NCBI RefSeq assembly: GCF_013087525.1
Contig: NZ_JABFCS010000001.1
Location: forward strand, 3,968,001-4,032,000
DNA length: 64,000 nt
Direction: 5' to 3'
Source: Ramlibacter montanisoli
Lineage (GTDB): Bacteria; Pseudomonadota; Gammaproteobacteria; Burkholderiales; Burkholderiaceae_C
Shown: piece by piece, positions 30,852-40,830 of the stretch
Layout of the letters: each line of letters opens with the position of its first letter
How positions within the stretch are numbered: position 1 is the stretch's first letter
Notes under the pieces: model-generated
The model's input: the letters and a program-made list of their open reading frames with translations, nothing else
Told to the model about the DNA's origin: nothing
Database searches by the model: none
Translations under genes and position numbers: made by a program

Positions 30852-32050
30852 ATGAACGTCCTGCGCTTTTCCGATCTGTGCGACCAGGGCCGCGCCCGCG
30901 GCCGCCGCGTCTTCATCCGGGCCGACCTGAACGTGCCGCAGGACGAGGCCGGCAACATCACCGAGGACACGCGCATCCGCGCTTCCGTGCCCTGCATCCA
31001 GATGGCGCTGGCCGGCGGCGCGGCCGTCATGGTGACCTCGCACCTGGGGCGTCCCACCGAAGGCGAGCTCAAGCCCGAGGACTCGCTGGCACCGGTGGCC
31101 AGGCGCCTGTCGGAGCTGATCGGCCGTCCGGTCACGCTCAAGCAGGACTGGCTCGGTGGCGTGGACGTGCAGCAGGGCGAGGTCGTGCTGCTGGAGAACT
31201 GCCGCGTGAACAAGGGCGAGAAGAAGAACAACCCCGAGCTCGCGCAGAAGATGGCCGCCCTGTGCGACATCTACGTGAACGACGCCTTCGGCACCGCCCA
31301 CCGCGCCGAGGCCACCACCTACGGCATCGCGCAGTACGCCAAGGTGGCTTGCGCCGGCCCGCTGCTGGCCGCCGAGATCGACGCCATCACCAAGGCGCTG
31401 GCCAACCCGAAGCGGCCCTTGGTGGCCATCGTCGCCGGCTCCAAGGTGTCGACCAAGCTGACCATCCTGCAGTCGCTGGCGAAGAACGTGGACCAGCTGA
31501 TCGTGGGCGGCGGCATCGCCAACACCTTCCTGCTGGCCGCCGGCCTGCCGATCGGCAAGTCGCTGGCCGAGGCCGACCTGGTGCACGAAGCGCAGGCGGT
31601 GATCAAGGCCATGAAGGCGCGCGGCGCCGAAGTGCCTATCCCCACCGACGTGGTGGTGGCCAAGGCCTTCGCGGCCGATGCGCCCGCGACGGTCAAGGCC
31701 GCCAAGGACGTCGCCGCCGACGACCTGATCCTGGACATCGGCCCCCAGACCGCCCAGAAGCTCGCGCAGCAGCTTTCAAGTCGGCCGGCACCATCGTCTG
31801 GAACGGGCCGGTGGGCGTGTTCGAGTTCGACGCCTTCGCCAAGGGCACCGAGGTGATCGCCCGCGCGATCGCCGACTCGCCCGCCTTCAGCATCGCCGGC
31901 GGCGGCGACACGCTGGCGGCGATCGCCAAGTACGGCATCGAGCAGGACGTGGGTTACATCTCCACCGGCGGCGGCGCCTTCCTGGAAGTGCTGGAAGGCA
32001 AGACGCTGCCGGCGCTGGAGATCCTGGAGAAGCGCGCCGCGGGCGCCTGA
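30852..32050 (+). CDS. pgk: Phosphoglycerate kinase, one indel
   Basis: Glycolytic and Calvin-cycle kinase, 1,3-bisphosphoglycerate plus ADP to 3-phosphoglycerate plus ATP. About 399 residues after correction. Landmarks: [51 protein letters not shown], then [19 protein letters not shown] and [10 protein letters not shown] in the second frame. A one-base deletion near 31775 (AGCTTTCAAG) separates AQQL from KSAGT. As pgk is essential, this is very likely a read error. Start [17 protein letters not shown] at 30852. Confidence 0.97.
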
Positions 32051-32060
32051 GCGGAAACCC

Positions 32061-32102
32061 TGTAAGCGCTTGCGGTTAGGCCAATGCCCTCAGCCGCTTA
32101 CA
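32061..32102. promoter_or_regulatory. Inverted repeat between pgk and the cyclase-like gene
   Basis: TGTAAGCG (32061-32068) and its exact complement CGCTTACA (32095-32102), 26 bases apart, 11 bases after the pgk stop. The left arm overlaps an AAGCGCTT palindrome. A second perfect palindrome, ACGACGTCGT, lies at 32156-32165 just before the ribosome site of the next gene. These could be operators or an mRNA structure. Confidence 0.35.
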
Positions 32103-32174
32103 TATGTTTACGACTTGTGCCCGACGGTCGCGGCCGGGACACTGCCCTCACAACAACGACGTCGTGAGGAGTCC

Positions 32175-32813
32175 ATGCAGTCCAACGAGAACGCGTCCCT
32201 GGTGCTCGACGCGCTGTCCACGCGCGTGCTGCGCACCCTGTCGCCGGGTGCCTGGCGCAAGCTGTTCCTGCGGCCGCACCAGGAGGTGATGCAGTTCGCG
32301 CCCGCGCGCGGCACCTTCCTGTGCGCCGCGGCGCAGGTGCCGTCCTGGGGCGCCGGCGGCGACCTGCAGTCCGAGCTGTCCTTCCTGGCCGCCACCCACG
32401 GCGGCGAGCTCGACCCGTGCCCGCAGTCCACCGCGCTGGTGCGTTTCGACGACCCGCAGGCGGCGCTGGACATGGCCCGCGAGATGCAGAACATGATCTG
32501 CGACCTGCGCTTCCAGGTGGGGCTGGTGTCGGGCGACTGCACGCTGGCCTGCCTGCAGCTGGAAGGCCGCGTGCTGCGCGTGCTGGTCGGCGAGGCCGTG
32601 GACCGCGCCGAGGCGGTCACGGCCATGGCCTCGCCCGGCACCATCCGCATCGCGCCGGAAACCTTCGCGCTGCTGCAGGAGGACATCGTCGGCATGTCGC
32701 ACTGGATGGTGACCACCGAGTACGAGGGCGACTGCATGACGGCGGCGTCGCTGACGCTGCCGCCGCGGGGGAACGCGCAGCTCAGTACCTTCGCGGGGCT
32801 GGGGCTGACCTGA
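32175..32813 (+). CDS. Degenerate class III nucleotide-cyclase-like protein
   Basis: 212-residue soluble protein. The middle and C-terminal part follows the class III adenylate/guanylate cyclase pattern: HGGEL, FDDPQAALDMAREMQ, RFQVGLVSGDC, VLVGEAVDRAEAVTAMASPGTIRIAPETF. Against a typical cyclase, the first metal Asp region reads TFLCAAAQVPSW, the GDG loop reads PCPQSTALV, and the NxxxR pair is DRAEAV, so catalytic residues appear missing. It may bind a nucleotide or act as a scaffold. AGGAG precedes the ATG by four bases. The stop is one base from the stop of the convergent desaturase. Function unknown. Confidence 0.65.
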   Translation: MQSNENASLVLDALSTRVLRTLSPGAWRKLFLRPHQEVMQFAPARGTFLCAAAQVPSWGAGGDLQSELSFLAATHGGELDPCPQSTALVRFDDPQAALDMAREMQNMICDLRFQVGLVSGDCTLACLQLEGRVLRVLVGEAVDRAEAVTAMASPGTIRIAPETFALLQEDIVGMSHWMVTTEYEGDCMTAASLTLPPRGNAQLSTFAGLGLT

Positions 32814-32814
32814 G

Positions 32815-33852
32815 CTAGGAGGCGGACGGGCTGGTCGCGTTCCCCGCGTAGTCCGTCCAGCAGCGCCGATCGAAGTCATACAGCTTGCAGCGGCGCGCGG
32901 TGTCGAAGTACCAGCGCCAGGAGAAGGGCTGCACCACGATCCGCCCGGGCAGCATGTGTTCCAGCTTGCCCTGCGCATCCTTCAGCCGGTACAGGGGGAT
33001 GGTCATGTCCACGTGGTGCGCCGTGTGCTCCATGATGTGGTGCATGGCGCCGCCGATGCCGAAGGGGAAGGTCAGGTGCACCGTGGTGGAGACGAAGGGC
33101 TGCGAGCGCGACCACTCGCCGCGCTCGTCGTGCCAGTGCACCGCCGTGTGCGTGTGGTGCACGTACACCACGAAGCCGATCATGGCGCACCAGAACAGGA
33201 AGGGCACGACGAAGCCGGTGAGCAGCACGGGCAGTAGCTCGCGCCCGGTGAAGTGCGCGACGAGCGCCAGCGCCGCGACCCACAGGAGCGCGAAGCCCGA
33301 CACCAGCAGGTTGTCCCACAGGAACACCGGCCGGCGCGTCGGCATCTGCTTGCGCGTGGGGAAGAACATGCGCTTCCACCAGATCTCCACCATGTAGTAC
33401 AGGCCCGGGCCCCAGCCGCTGCGGTAGATGCGGTCGAGGCGCTGGCCGGCCGGCGTGAGCGCGGCGTACTCCTGCGGGGTGCACGGCGCCCACACGAAGT
33501 CGAAGCCCTTCAAGTTGGTGTAGCCGTGGTGCACCACGTTATGCCCCACTTCCCACAGGCTGTAGGGCGTGAGCGAGGGCAGGAAGGCGATGCGGCCCAG
33601 CCAGTGGTTCAGGCGCCGGTTGGGCGTGAGGCTCTGGTGGCAGGCATCGTGGCCGATGATGAACAGGCGGCCGATCACGAAACCGGCCGCCAGGCCGCAC
33701 AGCAGGTTGGCCCACCAGGCCTGAAGCAGCACGGCGCCCGCCAGCGCCGCCAGCAGCAGCGCGTAGTCGAACGCCAGCAGGGCGATCGGATAGACCGTGG
33801 CGCGGGCCGACAGCGGCAGCAGCCACTGGCGGATCTCCTTGCGGTGCGGCAT
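32815..33852 (-). CDS. Membrane fatty acid desaturase
   Basis: 345-residue integral membrane di-iron enzyme that introduces a double bond into acyl chains of lipids. The three histidine boxes are intact: HDACH at 68-72, HNVVHH at 104-109 and HTAHH at 276-280, with extra His-rich VHHTHTAVHWH. Hydrophobic stretches at about 21-65 and 180-232 give the usual four-segment topology. The sequence resembles the omega-6/delta-12 type branch, but regioselectivity cannot be read. It is convergent with the cyclase-like gene and divergent from pyk. Confidence 0.9.
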   Translation of the reverse strand: MPHRKEIRQWLLPLSARATVYPIALLAFDYALLLAALAGAVLLQAWWANLLCGLAAGFVIGRLFIIGHDACHQSLTPNRRLNHWLGRIAFLPSLTPYSLWEVGHNVVHHGYTNLKGFDFVWAPCTPQEYAALTPAGQRLDRIYRSGWGPGLYYMVEIWWKRMFFPTRKQMPTRRPVFLWDNLLVSGFALLWVAALALVAHFTGRELLPVLLTGFVVPFLFWCAMIGFVVYVHHTHTAVHWHDERGEWSRSQPFVSTTVHLTFPFGIGGAMHHIMEHTAHHVDMTIPLYRLKDAQGKLEHMLPGRIVVQPFSWRWYFDTARRCKLYDFDRRCWTDYAGNATSPSAS

Positions 33853-34028
33853 GGCCGCGGACGGGGGATGGGAGCGGAGGTGATCGACATGAACCGGCCA
33901 TGCTAGGTCCCGCGAGCACCAGCCCGGCTGATCTTCATCAACTGGACCGGCCCGGCCCGTGTTGGTAACCCGCCCGTAACCGCTTCCGTGTGAGAATCCG
34001 AAACTAAATTACACGGAGAAGTCCCTTC

Positions 34029-35463
34029 ATGGCCCGTCGCGCCACCAAGATCGTCGTCACCCTGGGCCCCGCTTCCAGCGAACCCGCCGTCCTGGAGCGG
34101 ATGATCCGCGCCGGCGTCAACGTGGTGCGCCTGAACTTCAGCCACGGCACCGCGCAGGACCACATCGCGCGGGCCGAACTGGTGCGCAAGGCCAGCCAGG
34201 CCGCTGGCCGCGAGGTGGCCATCATGGCCGACCTGCAGGGTCCCAAGATCCGCGTGGGCAAGTTCGCCGAAGGCAAGGTGATGCTGGAGGCGGGCGCGAA
34301 GTTCGTGCTGGACGCGGGCCGCACGGAGCCGGGCGACATCCACGCCGTGGGCCTGGACTACAAGCGAGCTGCCGCGCGACGTGAAGCCGGGCGACTCGCT
34401 GCTGCTGAACGACGGACTGATCGTGCTGGTGGTGGACTCGGTCAAGGGCGACCAGATCCGCACGACCGTGAAGCTTGGGGGCGCGCTGTCCAACAACAAG
34501 GGCATCAACAAGCACGGCGGCGGCCTGACCGCGCCGGCGCTGACCGCCAAGGACATGGAGGACATCCGCACGGCGATGGCCTTCCAGGCCGACTACGTGG
34601 CGGTGAGCTTCCCCAAGAACGCCACCGACATGGAGATGGCGCGCCAGCTGTGCAACGTGGCGGCCGCGGAATTCCGCCACAAGCCGGCGCTGATCGCCAA
34701 GATCGAGCGCGCCGAGGCGATCCCCAACCTGGAGGCGATCCTCAAGGCCAGCGACGCCATCATGGTGGCGCGCGGCGACCTCGCGGTGGAAGTCGGCAAC
34801 GCCGCCGTCCCCGCCCTGCAGAAACGCATGATCCGGCTGGCGCGCGAGCACGACAAGGTGGTGATCACCGCCACCCAGATGATGGAGTCGATGATCTCCG
34901 CGCCGGTGCCCACCCGCGCCGAAGTGAGCGACGTGGCCAACGCGGTGCTCGATGGCACCGACGCCGTGATGACCAGCGCCGAGACGGCGACCGGCAAGTA
35001 CCCGGTGGAAGTGGTGCAGCAGATGGCCAACATCTGCGCCGAGGCCGAGATGGCCGAGGACGTGCGGCTGGATGCCGACTTCACCGGCATGGCCTTCTCG
35101 CGCATCGACCAGTCGATCGCGATGGGCGCGCTGTTCACCGCCTACCACCTGGGCTGCAAGGCGATCGTCGCGCTGACCGACTCGGGCTCCACCGCGCTGT
35201 GGATGAGCCGGCACCGCATCCACATCCCCATCTATGCGCTCACGCCCAAGCAGGCGACGCAGCGCCGCATGGCGCTGTACCGCAACGTCACGCCGCTGCT
35301 GATGGACCAGAGCGCCGAGCGCGACACCGCGCTGGCGGAAGCCGAGGCGCACCTGAAGAAGCGCGGCATCGTCGCCTCCGGCGACATCTACGCGATCACC
35401 TGCGGCGAGCCCATGGGCGCGCCCGGCGGCACCAACATGCTGAAGATCGTGCGGGCGGCGTAA
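34029..35463 (+). CDS. pyk: Pyruvate kinase, one indel
   Basis: Converts PEP and ADP to pyruvate and ATP. About 477 residues after correction. Landmarks: [89 protein letters not shown], and the C-terminal domain with GGTNMLKIV. An extra C near 34365 (AAGCGAGCTG for AAGGAGCTG) breaks the frame between GLDYK and [11 protein letters not shown]. The leader holds CCGTGT and ACACGG (33986-33991 and 34011-34016), which could pair and touch the ribosome site. Confidence 0.97.
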
Positions 35464-35468
35464 GGATC

Positions 35469-35543
35469 CGTCATCCCCCGCGCAGGCGGGGACCCAAGGC
35501 GCCCTCTCCGGTGCCCTGGATTCCCGCCTCCGCGGGAATGACG
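35469..35543. repeat. Inverted pair of a widespread CGTCAT/ATGACG-ended repeat
   Basis: Two facing units: 35469-35498 starts CGTCATCCCCCGCGCAGG, and the other ends GCGGGAATGACG at 35543. Each unit is itself hairpin-like (CCCGC...GCGGG). The sequence matches the very common proteobacterial repeat GGATTCCCGC/GCGGGAATGACG, similar to neisserial dRS3 (from memory). It lies in the 161-base gap between pyk and fba and may act as a terminator. It is the only copy seen in this window. Confidence 0.8.
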
Positions 35544-35550
35544 AGGAGGC

Positions 35551-35556
35551 TAGAAT
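35551..35556 (+). promoter_or_regulatory. Candidate -10 element for fba
   Basis: TAGAAT, 68 bases before the fba ATG and directly after the inverted repeat pair. It is the same hexamer as seen before pgk. No convincing -35 is visible, as the region is the repeat itself. Confidence 0.3.
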
Positions 35557-35624
35557 TCGGCGCAGTTACCGCGCGGTTACGTCGACCGTGCCGCCCCCTC
35601 CGTCGTACCTCCCCAGGAACTGCC

Positions 35625-36689
35625 ATGCCCATCGTCTCCATGCGCGAACTGCTGGACCACGCCGCCGCGAACGGCTACGGGATTCCCGCCTTCAACGTCA
35701 ACAACCTCGAACAGGTGCAGGCCGTCATGGAGGCGGCCAAGGAGACGGGCGCGCCCGTCATCCTGCAAGCCAGCGCCGGCGCCCGCAAGTACGCGGGCGA
35801 GTCCTTCATCAAGCACCTGATCCAGGCGGCCGTCGAGGCCTACCCGAAGATCCCGCTGGTGATGCACCAGGACCACGGCCAGAACCCGGACGTGTGCAAG
35901 GGCGCCATGGACCTGGGCTTCTCCTCGGTCATGATGGACGGCTCGCTGGAAGGCGACGGCAAGACCATCGCCAGCTACGACTACAACGTGGACGTCACCC
36001 GCAAGGTGGTGGACATGGCGCACAAGCTGGGCGTGACGGTGGAGGGCGAGCTCGGTTGCCTGGGCTCGCTGGAGACCATGCGCGGCGACAAGGAAGACGG
36101 CCACGGCACCGATTCCACGATGACGCGCGAGCAGCTGCTGACCGACCCGGAGCAGGCCGCCGACTTCGTGAAGAAGACGCAGCTGGATGCACTGGCCATC
36201 GCCATCGGCACCAGCCACGGCGCCTACAAGTTCACCCGCAAGCCCACCGGCGACATCCTGGCGATCGACCGCATCAAGGAGATCCACCGGCGCATCCCCA
36301 ACACGCACCTGGTGATGCACGGCTCGTCCTCCGTGCCGCAGGACCTGCTGGCGATCATCCGCCAGTACGGCGGCAACATGAAGGAAACCTACGGCGTGCC
36401 GGTGGAGGAGATCCAGGAAGCGATCAAGCACGGCGTGCGCAAGATCAACATCGACACCGACATCCGCCTGGCGATGACGGGCGCGGTGCGCAAGTTCCTG
36501 GCGGAGAACCCGGACAAGTTCGACATGCGCGAGTGGATGAAGCCGGCGCGCGAAGCGGCGAAACAGATCTGCAAGCAGCGCTACATCGAGTTCGGCTGCG
36601 AAGGCCAGGCCGGCAAGATCAAGGGCGAATCGCTGCAGGTGGTGGCCACCAGGTACGCCAAGGGCGAGCTGGCCCAGACGGTGAACTGA
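35625..36689 (+). CDS. fba: Class II fructose-1,6-bisphosphate aldolase
   Basis: Zinc-dependent aldolase of glycolysis, gluconeogenesis and the Calvin cycle; 354 residues, typical of the Calvin-cycle subtype used in Burkholderiales. Landmarks: [25 protein letters not shown] with a zinc His, [46 protein letters not shown] and [14 protein letters not shown]. The frame is intact. An AGGAAC sequence lies about eight bases upstream of the ATG. A strong hairpin follows its stop before purC. Confidence 0.96.
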   Translation: MPIVSMRELLDHAAANGYGIPAFNVNNLEQVQAVMEAAKETGAPVILQASAGARKYAGESFIKHLIQAAVEAYPKIPLVMHQDHGQNPDVCKGAMDLGFSSVMMDGSLEGDGKTIASYDYNVDVTRKVVDMAHKLGVTVEGELGCLGSLETMRGDKEDGHGTDSTMTREQLLTDPEQAADFVKKTQLDALAIAIGTSHGAYKFTRKPTGDILAIDRIKEIHRRIPNTHLVMHGSSSVPQDLLAIIRQYGGNMKETYGVPVEEIQEAIKHGVRKINIDTDIRLAMTGAVRKFLAENPDKFDMREWMKPAREAAKQICKQRYIEFGCEGQAGKIKGESLQVVATRYAKGELAQTVN

Positions 36690-36706
36690 CCGTCAGGCGC
36701 GCTTGC

Positions 36707-36737
36707 GATAATGCACGGCCCGCGCATCGCGGGCCGT
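36707..36737 (+). promoter_or_regulatory. Hairpin between fba and purC with candidate -10
   Basis: GATAAT at 36707-36712, then a perfect 10-bp stem ACGGCCCGCG/CGCGGGCCGT (36715-36724, 36728-36737) with a CAT loop, followed by CGTCTTTC. It could be the fba terminator (weak T-run) or the structured 5' end of purC mRNA started from GATAAT. It ends 18 bases before the purC ATG. Confidence 0.6.
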
Positions 36738-36755
36738 CGTCTTTCGAGCCCCTGC

Positions 36756-37660
36756 ATGACCGCCGCCCTCCACACCTCCAACATCACCTCGCTGCCGCTG
36801 CTTGCCCGCGGCAAGGTGCGCGACAACTACGCGGTCGGCCAGGACCGCATCCTCATGGTGGCGAGCGACCGGCTGTCGGCCTTCGACGTGATCATGGGCG
36901 AGCCCATCCCGGGCAAGGGCGAGATCCTCACCAAGATGGCGCTGTTCTGGTTCGCGAAGCTGGGACACGTCTGCCCAACCACCTGACCGGCGAAGCGCCC
37001 GAATCGGTGGTGACGCGCGCTGAGGTGCCGCAGGTCCAGGGCCGCGCCATGCTGGTCAGGCGCCTGCAGCCGATCATGGTGGAAGCGGTGGTGCGCGGCT
37101 ACCTGGCCGGCAGCGGCTGGAAGGAGTACCAGGAGACGCAATCGGTGTGCGGCGTGCCGCTGCCGGCGGGCCTGAAGAACGCTTCGAAGCTGCCCGAGCC
37201 GATCTTCACGCCGGCGGCCAAGGCCACCTCCGGCCACGACGAAAACGTGAGCTACGAACGCGTCGTGCAGATGATCGGCGCCGCCCACGCGGCGAAGATC
37301 CGCGACCTGAGCATCCGCCTCTACAAGGAAGCGGCCGACTTCGCGCTGACCAAGGGCCTGATCATCGCGGACACCAAGTTCGAGTTCGGCCTGGACGACC
37401 AGGGCCAGGTGGTGCTGATGGACGAGGTGCTGACGCCGGATTCCTCGCGCTACTGGCCGGTGGAAGGCTACCAGGCCGCGTTCGCCAGGGGCGAGAACCC
37501 GCCGAGCTACGACAAGCAGTTCGTGCGCGACTGGCTGGAGGGCGTCAAGGTCGACGGCCATCCCTGGGACAAGACGCCGCCCGCGCCGCGCCTGCCCAAG
37601 GACGTGATCGAAAAGACCGCCGCCAAGTACCGCGAAGCGCTCGACCGCCTGGTGTCGTAG
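36756..37660 (+). CDS. purC: SAICAR synthetase, one indel
   Basis: Joins CAIR and aspartate with ATP in purine synthesis; about 301 residues after correction. Landmarks: [39 protein letters not shown], then [35 protein letters not shown] and [15 protein letters not shown] one-base deletion near 36970 (GTCCTG read as GTCTG) lies between KLGHV and [10 protein letters not shown]. The length and the plant/yeast-like LGHxLPNHLT block are typical of the longer PurC form. purE and purK are a few genes downstream. Confidence 0.96.
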
Positions 37661-37711
37661 CCGCGTGTAAAGGGCCGGCCGCGCGCCTGCGCCGCGCGCT
37701 ATGCTGGCCCG

Positions 37712-38139
37712 ATGAATGCCAAGCACCTCCTCCTCGTCGCCGCCGCGGCCCTGGCTGCGCCGGCGTTCGCCCAATCCGACGCGCAGTGCATCCTGGCCGG
37801 CCGCCTGAACGACCAGGGCCAGTGGGCGCCGCGCTTTGCCGGCGTCCAGCTGCTGGGCGCCCACGGGCAAGCCGTGAACGGCGCCAGCAAGCAGCTGGTG
37901 TCGGCGGTGAGCCAGGCGCGCCTGGCGCGCCCCGCGCTGCTGTCGCGCTGCAACGGAGACCAGCCGCTGGCCAGCGCGCCGACGGCGAGCCGCGCGGCCA
38001 GAAGACCCAGGTGCCGGCGCTCGCCCGCGGCGTGGTGGACGTGGAAGGCGTGAGCTACCCGAAACTGCGCACCGGCGGCGAACTGGTCGAGCTGCGCGTG
38101 CGCGTTCCGGCGCAACGCGTGGTGATGATCAGCCGGTAG
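37712..38139 (+). CDS. Small secreted hypothetical protein, one indel
   Basis: About 142 residues after correction. It begins with a clear Sec signal peptide (MNAKHLLLVAAAALAAPAFA, cut near residue 20). The mature part has two cysteines (one just after the cut, in DAQCILAG, one in LSRCNGD), so one disulfide is possible. A missing G near 37978 breaks the frame between QPLASA and DGEPRGQK; the C-terminus then reads YPKLRTGGELVELRVRVP. I do not recognise a family. It sits alone between purC and the convergent thioredoxin gene and ends at a long inverted repeat. Confidence 0.65.
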
Positions 38140-38148
38140 TCTGCTGGC

Positions 38149-38229
38149 GTCGCGGTTCGGGCTGCGCCGCTCACCACGACCTACGAAGCCAGCCTGTAGG
38201 TCGTGGTGAGCCCGCAGGCCAACCGCGAC
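38149..38229. repeat. Long inverted repeat, REP-like copy 3 (likely terminator)
   Basis: Arms 38149-38184 and 38196-38229: the left starts GTCGCGGTTCGG and ends CTCACCACGACCTAC, the right starts GTAGGTCGTGGTGAG and ends CAACCGCGAC. The inner 15 bases are perfectly complementary; the middle is imperfect. It lies between the convergent secreted-protein and thioredoxin genes. It shares the GTAGG...GGTGAG core with the copies at 13213 and 14551. Confidence 0.78.
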
Positions 38230-38235
38230 ATCCCC

Positions 38236-39116
38236 TCAGGAAAGCACCACCGACGACAAGCGCCGGCGGTAGGTCGCCACCGTCGGATCGTCCGGCGGGA
38301 TCTGCCCTTCGGCCACCTTCACCTTCGGCGGCTCGATGATCTCCAGGATCGCGATGTAGGTCTTGCGGGCGAGGTCCTCGCTCCAGGCCTTGTCGCGCAT
38401 CAGGATCTCCAGCAGTTCGTCCATCGCCGCCGTCCAGCGCTGCTGCGCGATCAGGAGGCGCGCCCGGTCGAACCGGGCCTGGAAGTCGCGCCGGTTGGCG
38501 GCGATCTTCGCGTCCTCGTCGGCCGGGTTCGGGTGCGATTTCGCGAAGGCGATCGCGTCCAGCCAGCGCGCCAGCGCATCGAGCCTGCGCGAGGTCCCCG
38601 CCTTGCTGGCCACCGGCTCGAAGGCGCGGCGGGCCTCCGGCTCGCGGCCCGCGGCCAGCAGGGCCTTCACGTAGTCGAAGCGCGCGTCGTCGTTGGCCGG
38701 GTCGGTGGCCACCGCATGCTGCAGGCGCTCGAGCTGGACTGCGGGATCCAGGGCTTCCGGCTCTTCCGCCTGCGGCTCTTCCTCGCCGGCCAGCGCCTGC
38801 ACGTGCTTGTCCAGGAATTCGCGCACCTTGCCTTCCGGCACCGCGCCCATGAAGCCGTCCACCGGCTGGCCGTTCTTCATCAGCACCACCGTGGGGATGC
38901 TCTTGATGCCGAAGGCGCCGGCCGCTGCTGCTCCTCGTCCGAGTTGATCTTGGCCAGCTTGAAGGCGCCGCCGTACTCGGTTTCCAGCTTTTCCAGGATC
39001 GGGCCGATCGCCTTGCAGGGCCCGCACCAGGGCGCCCAGAAATCGACCAGGACCGGCTGGCTCAGGGAGGCGGTGACCACCTCCTGTTCGAAGTTTTCGA
39101 TGGTGATGTCGATCAT
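38236..39116 (-). CDS. Thioredoxin-TPR protein, CnoX/YbbN-like, one indel
   Basis: About 293 residues: thioredoxin domain (about 1-105) with active site WCGPC at 30-34, then Ala/Glu-rich linker and tetratricopeptide-like helices (about 120-290, RLQHAVATDPANDDARFDYVKALLAAG). In E. coli, CnoX is a chaperedoxin that holds oxidised proteins and passes them to GroEL. A missing base near 38923 separates SDEEQQ from AGAFGIKSIPTVVLM. The start is MIDITIENFEQEV at 39116. It is divergent from purE across a short AT-rich gap. Confidence 0.9.
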
Positions 39117-39167
39117 TCCGGCTCCCTCTGCTCGGCAAAGTAAAATTTGGTGCTTCTTATCAATTCT

Positions 39168-39674
39168 ATGAACATGAGCGCCGTGTCCGTCGGGGTCGTG
39201 ATGGGGTCCAGCAGCGACTGGGACACCCTGCAGCACGCGGTGCAGATTCTCCAGGAATTCGGCATTGCCCATGAAGCCAGGGTCGTCTCGGCGCACCGCA
39301 TGCCGGACGACATGTTCGCCTATGCCGAGGCCGCCGCCGGGCGCGGCCTGCAAGCCATCATCGCCGGCGCGGGCGGGGCGGCCCACCTGCCGGGCATGCT
39401 GGCCGCCAAGACCACGGTGCCGGTGCTGGGCGTGCCGGTCGCCAGCCGCCACCTGCAGGGCGTGGATTCCCTGCACAGCATCGTGCAGATGCCCAAGGGC
39501 ATTCCGGTGGCCACCTTCGCCATCGGCGCTGCGGGGGCCGCCAACGCGGCGCTGTTCGCCGTCGCCATGCTGGCGGTGAACGATCCGGCCCTGCGCGCGA
39601 AGCTGGACGTCTTCCGCACCCGCCAGACCGAGGCGGCGCGCGCCATGACGCTGCCGCCGCAGGCCCCGGCATGA
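39168..39674 (+). CDS. purE: N5-carboxyaminoimidazole ribonucleotide mutase
   Basis: Moves the carboxyl group of N5-CAIR to give CAIR, just after PurK and just before PurC in the pathway. 168 residues; landmarks [25 protein letters not shown] and [14 protein letters not shown]. The start is ATG at 39168 or 39174. Its stop overlaps the purK start (ATGA), so the two are coupled. Confidence 0.96.
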   Translation: MNMSAVSVGVVMGSSSDWDTLQHAVQILQEFGIAHEARVVSAHRMPDDMFAYAEAAAGRGLQAIIAGAGGAAHLPGMLAAKTTVPVLGVPVASRHLQGVDSLHSIVQMPKGIPVATFAIGAAGAANAALFAVAMLAVNDPALRAKLDVFRTRQTEAARAMTLPPQAPA

Positions 39675-40828
39675 AGTCCCTGCTGCCGGGCGCCACGCTG
39701 GGCGTGATGGGCGGCGGCCAGCTCGGGCGCATGTTCGTTCATGCCGCGCAGCGCATGGGCTACTTCACCGCCGTGCTCGACCCGGACGAGAACAGCCCCG
39801 CCGGCCGCGTGAGCCACCACCACGTGCGCGCGGACTACCTCGACGAGCTCGGCCTGGCCCAGCTCTCGGGCCACGCCGAGGCGATCACCACCGAGTTCGA
39901 GAACGTGCCCGCCGGCGCGATGGCGCGGCTGGCCGAACACCGGCCGGTGGCGCCGGGCGCGAAGGCCGTGGCCATCGCGCAGGACCGCACCGAGGAGAAG
40001 GCGCACTTCACGCGCTGCGGCGTGCGTTGCGCGCCCTATGCGGCCATCACCAGCGAGGAAGACATCGCGCGTGCCGGCGACGATCTGCTGCCCGGCATCC
40101 TGAAGACCTCGCGCCTGGGCTACGACGGCAAGGGCCAGGCCCGCGTCGCCACGCGCGCGGAACTGCGCGCCGCCTGGCAGAACCTCGGCCGCACCGACTG
40201 CGTGCTGGAAAAGATGCTGCCGCTGGCCTTCGAATGCTCGGTGGTGGTCGCGCGCGGCCGCGACGGCGCCATGGTGCACCTGCCGGTGCAGCGCAACCTG
40301 CACCGCAACGGCATCCTGGCGGTGACCGAGGTGCACGAACAATGCATCGCCCCCGCGCAGGCGCAGCAGGCGGTCGCCGCCACCCGTGCCATCGCGCAGG
40401 GCCTGGATTACGTCGGCGTGCTGTGCGTCGAGTTCTTCGGCCTGGAGGACGGCTCGCTGGTCGTCAACGAGATGGCGCCGCGGCCGCACAACAGCGGCCA
40501 CTGGAGCATCGAGGGTGCCGACGTCTCGCAGTTCGAGCTGCAGGTGCGCACGCTGGCCGGCCTGCCGCTGGTGCAGCCGCGCCAGCACAGCCCCGCGATC
40601 ATGCTGAACCTGCTGGGCGACCTGTGGTTCCGCGAAGCGGGCCGGGAGCTCACGCCCGACTGGGCCGGCGTGCTGGCGCTGCCGGGCACCCACTTGCACC
40701 TGTACGGCAAGCTCAGCGCGCGCCCGGGCCGCAAGATGGGCCACCTGACCGTCACCGGTCCGAGCCTGGAAGCGGTGCGCGCGACGGCGCTGCAGGCCGC
40801 GCAGTGCCTGGGCATAGACCCCTTCTAG
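39671..40828 (+). CDS. purK: N5-carboxyaminoimidazole ribonucleotide synthase
   Basis: ATP-grasp enzyme making N5-CAIR from AIR, bicarbonate and ATP; 385 residues. Landmarks: [83 protein letters not shown]. The ATGA overlap with purE gives a fixed start. Two bases separate its stop from the Sua5 ATG. Confidence 0.96.
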   Translation: MKSLLPGATLGVMGGGQLGRMFVHAAQRMGYFTAVLDPDENSPAGRVSHHHVRADYLDELGLAQLSGHAEAITTEFENVPAGAMARLAEHRPVAPGAKAVAIAQDRTEEKAHFTRCGVRCAPYAAITSEEDIARAGDDLLPGILKTSRLGYDGKGQARVATRAELRAAWQNLGRTDCVLEKMLPLAFECSVVVARGRDGAMVHLPVQRNLHRNGILAVTEVHEQCIAPAQAQQAVAATRAIAQGLDYVGVLCVEFFGLEDGSLVVNEMAPRPHNSGHWSIEGADVSQFELQVRTLAGLPLVQPRQHSPAIMLNLLGDLWFREAGRELTPDWAGVLALPGTHLHLYGKLSARPGRKMGHLTVTGPSLEAVRATALQAAQCLGIDPF

Positions 40829-40830
40829 CC

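Noticed and set aside
33986..34016. pyk leader CCGTGT/ACACGG pair as a riboswitch
   Set aside because: Six-base arms are expected by chance. No known riboswitch core is visible.
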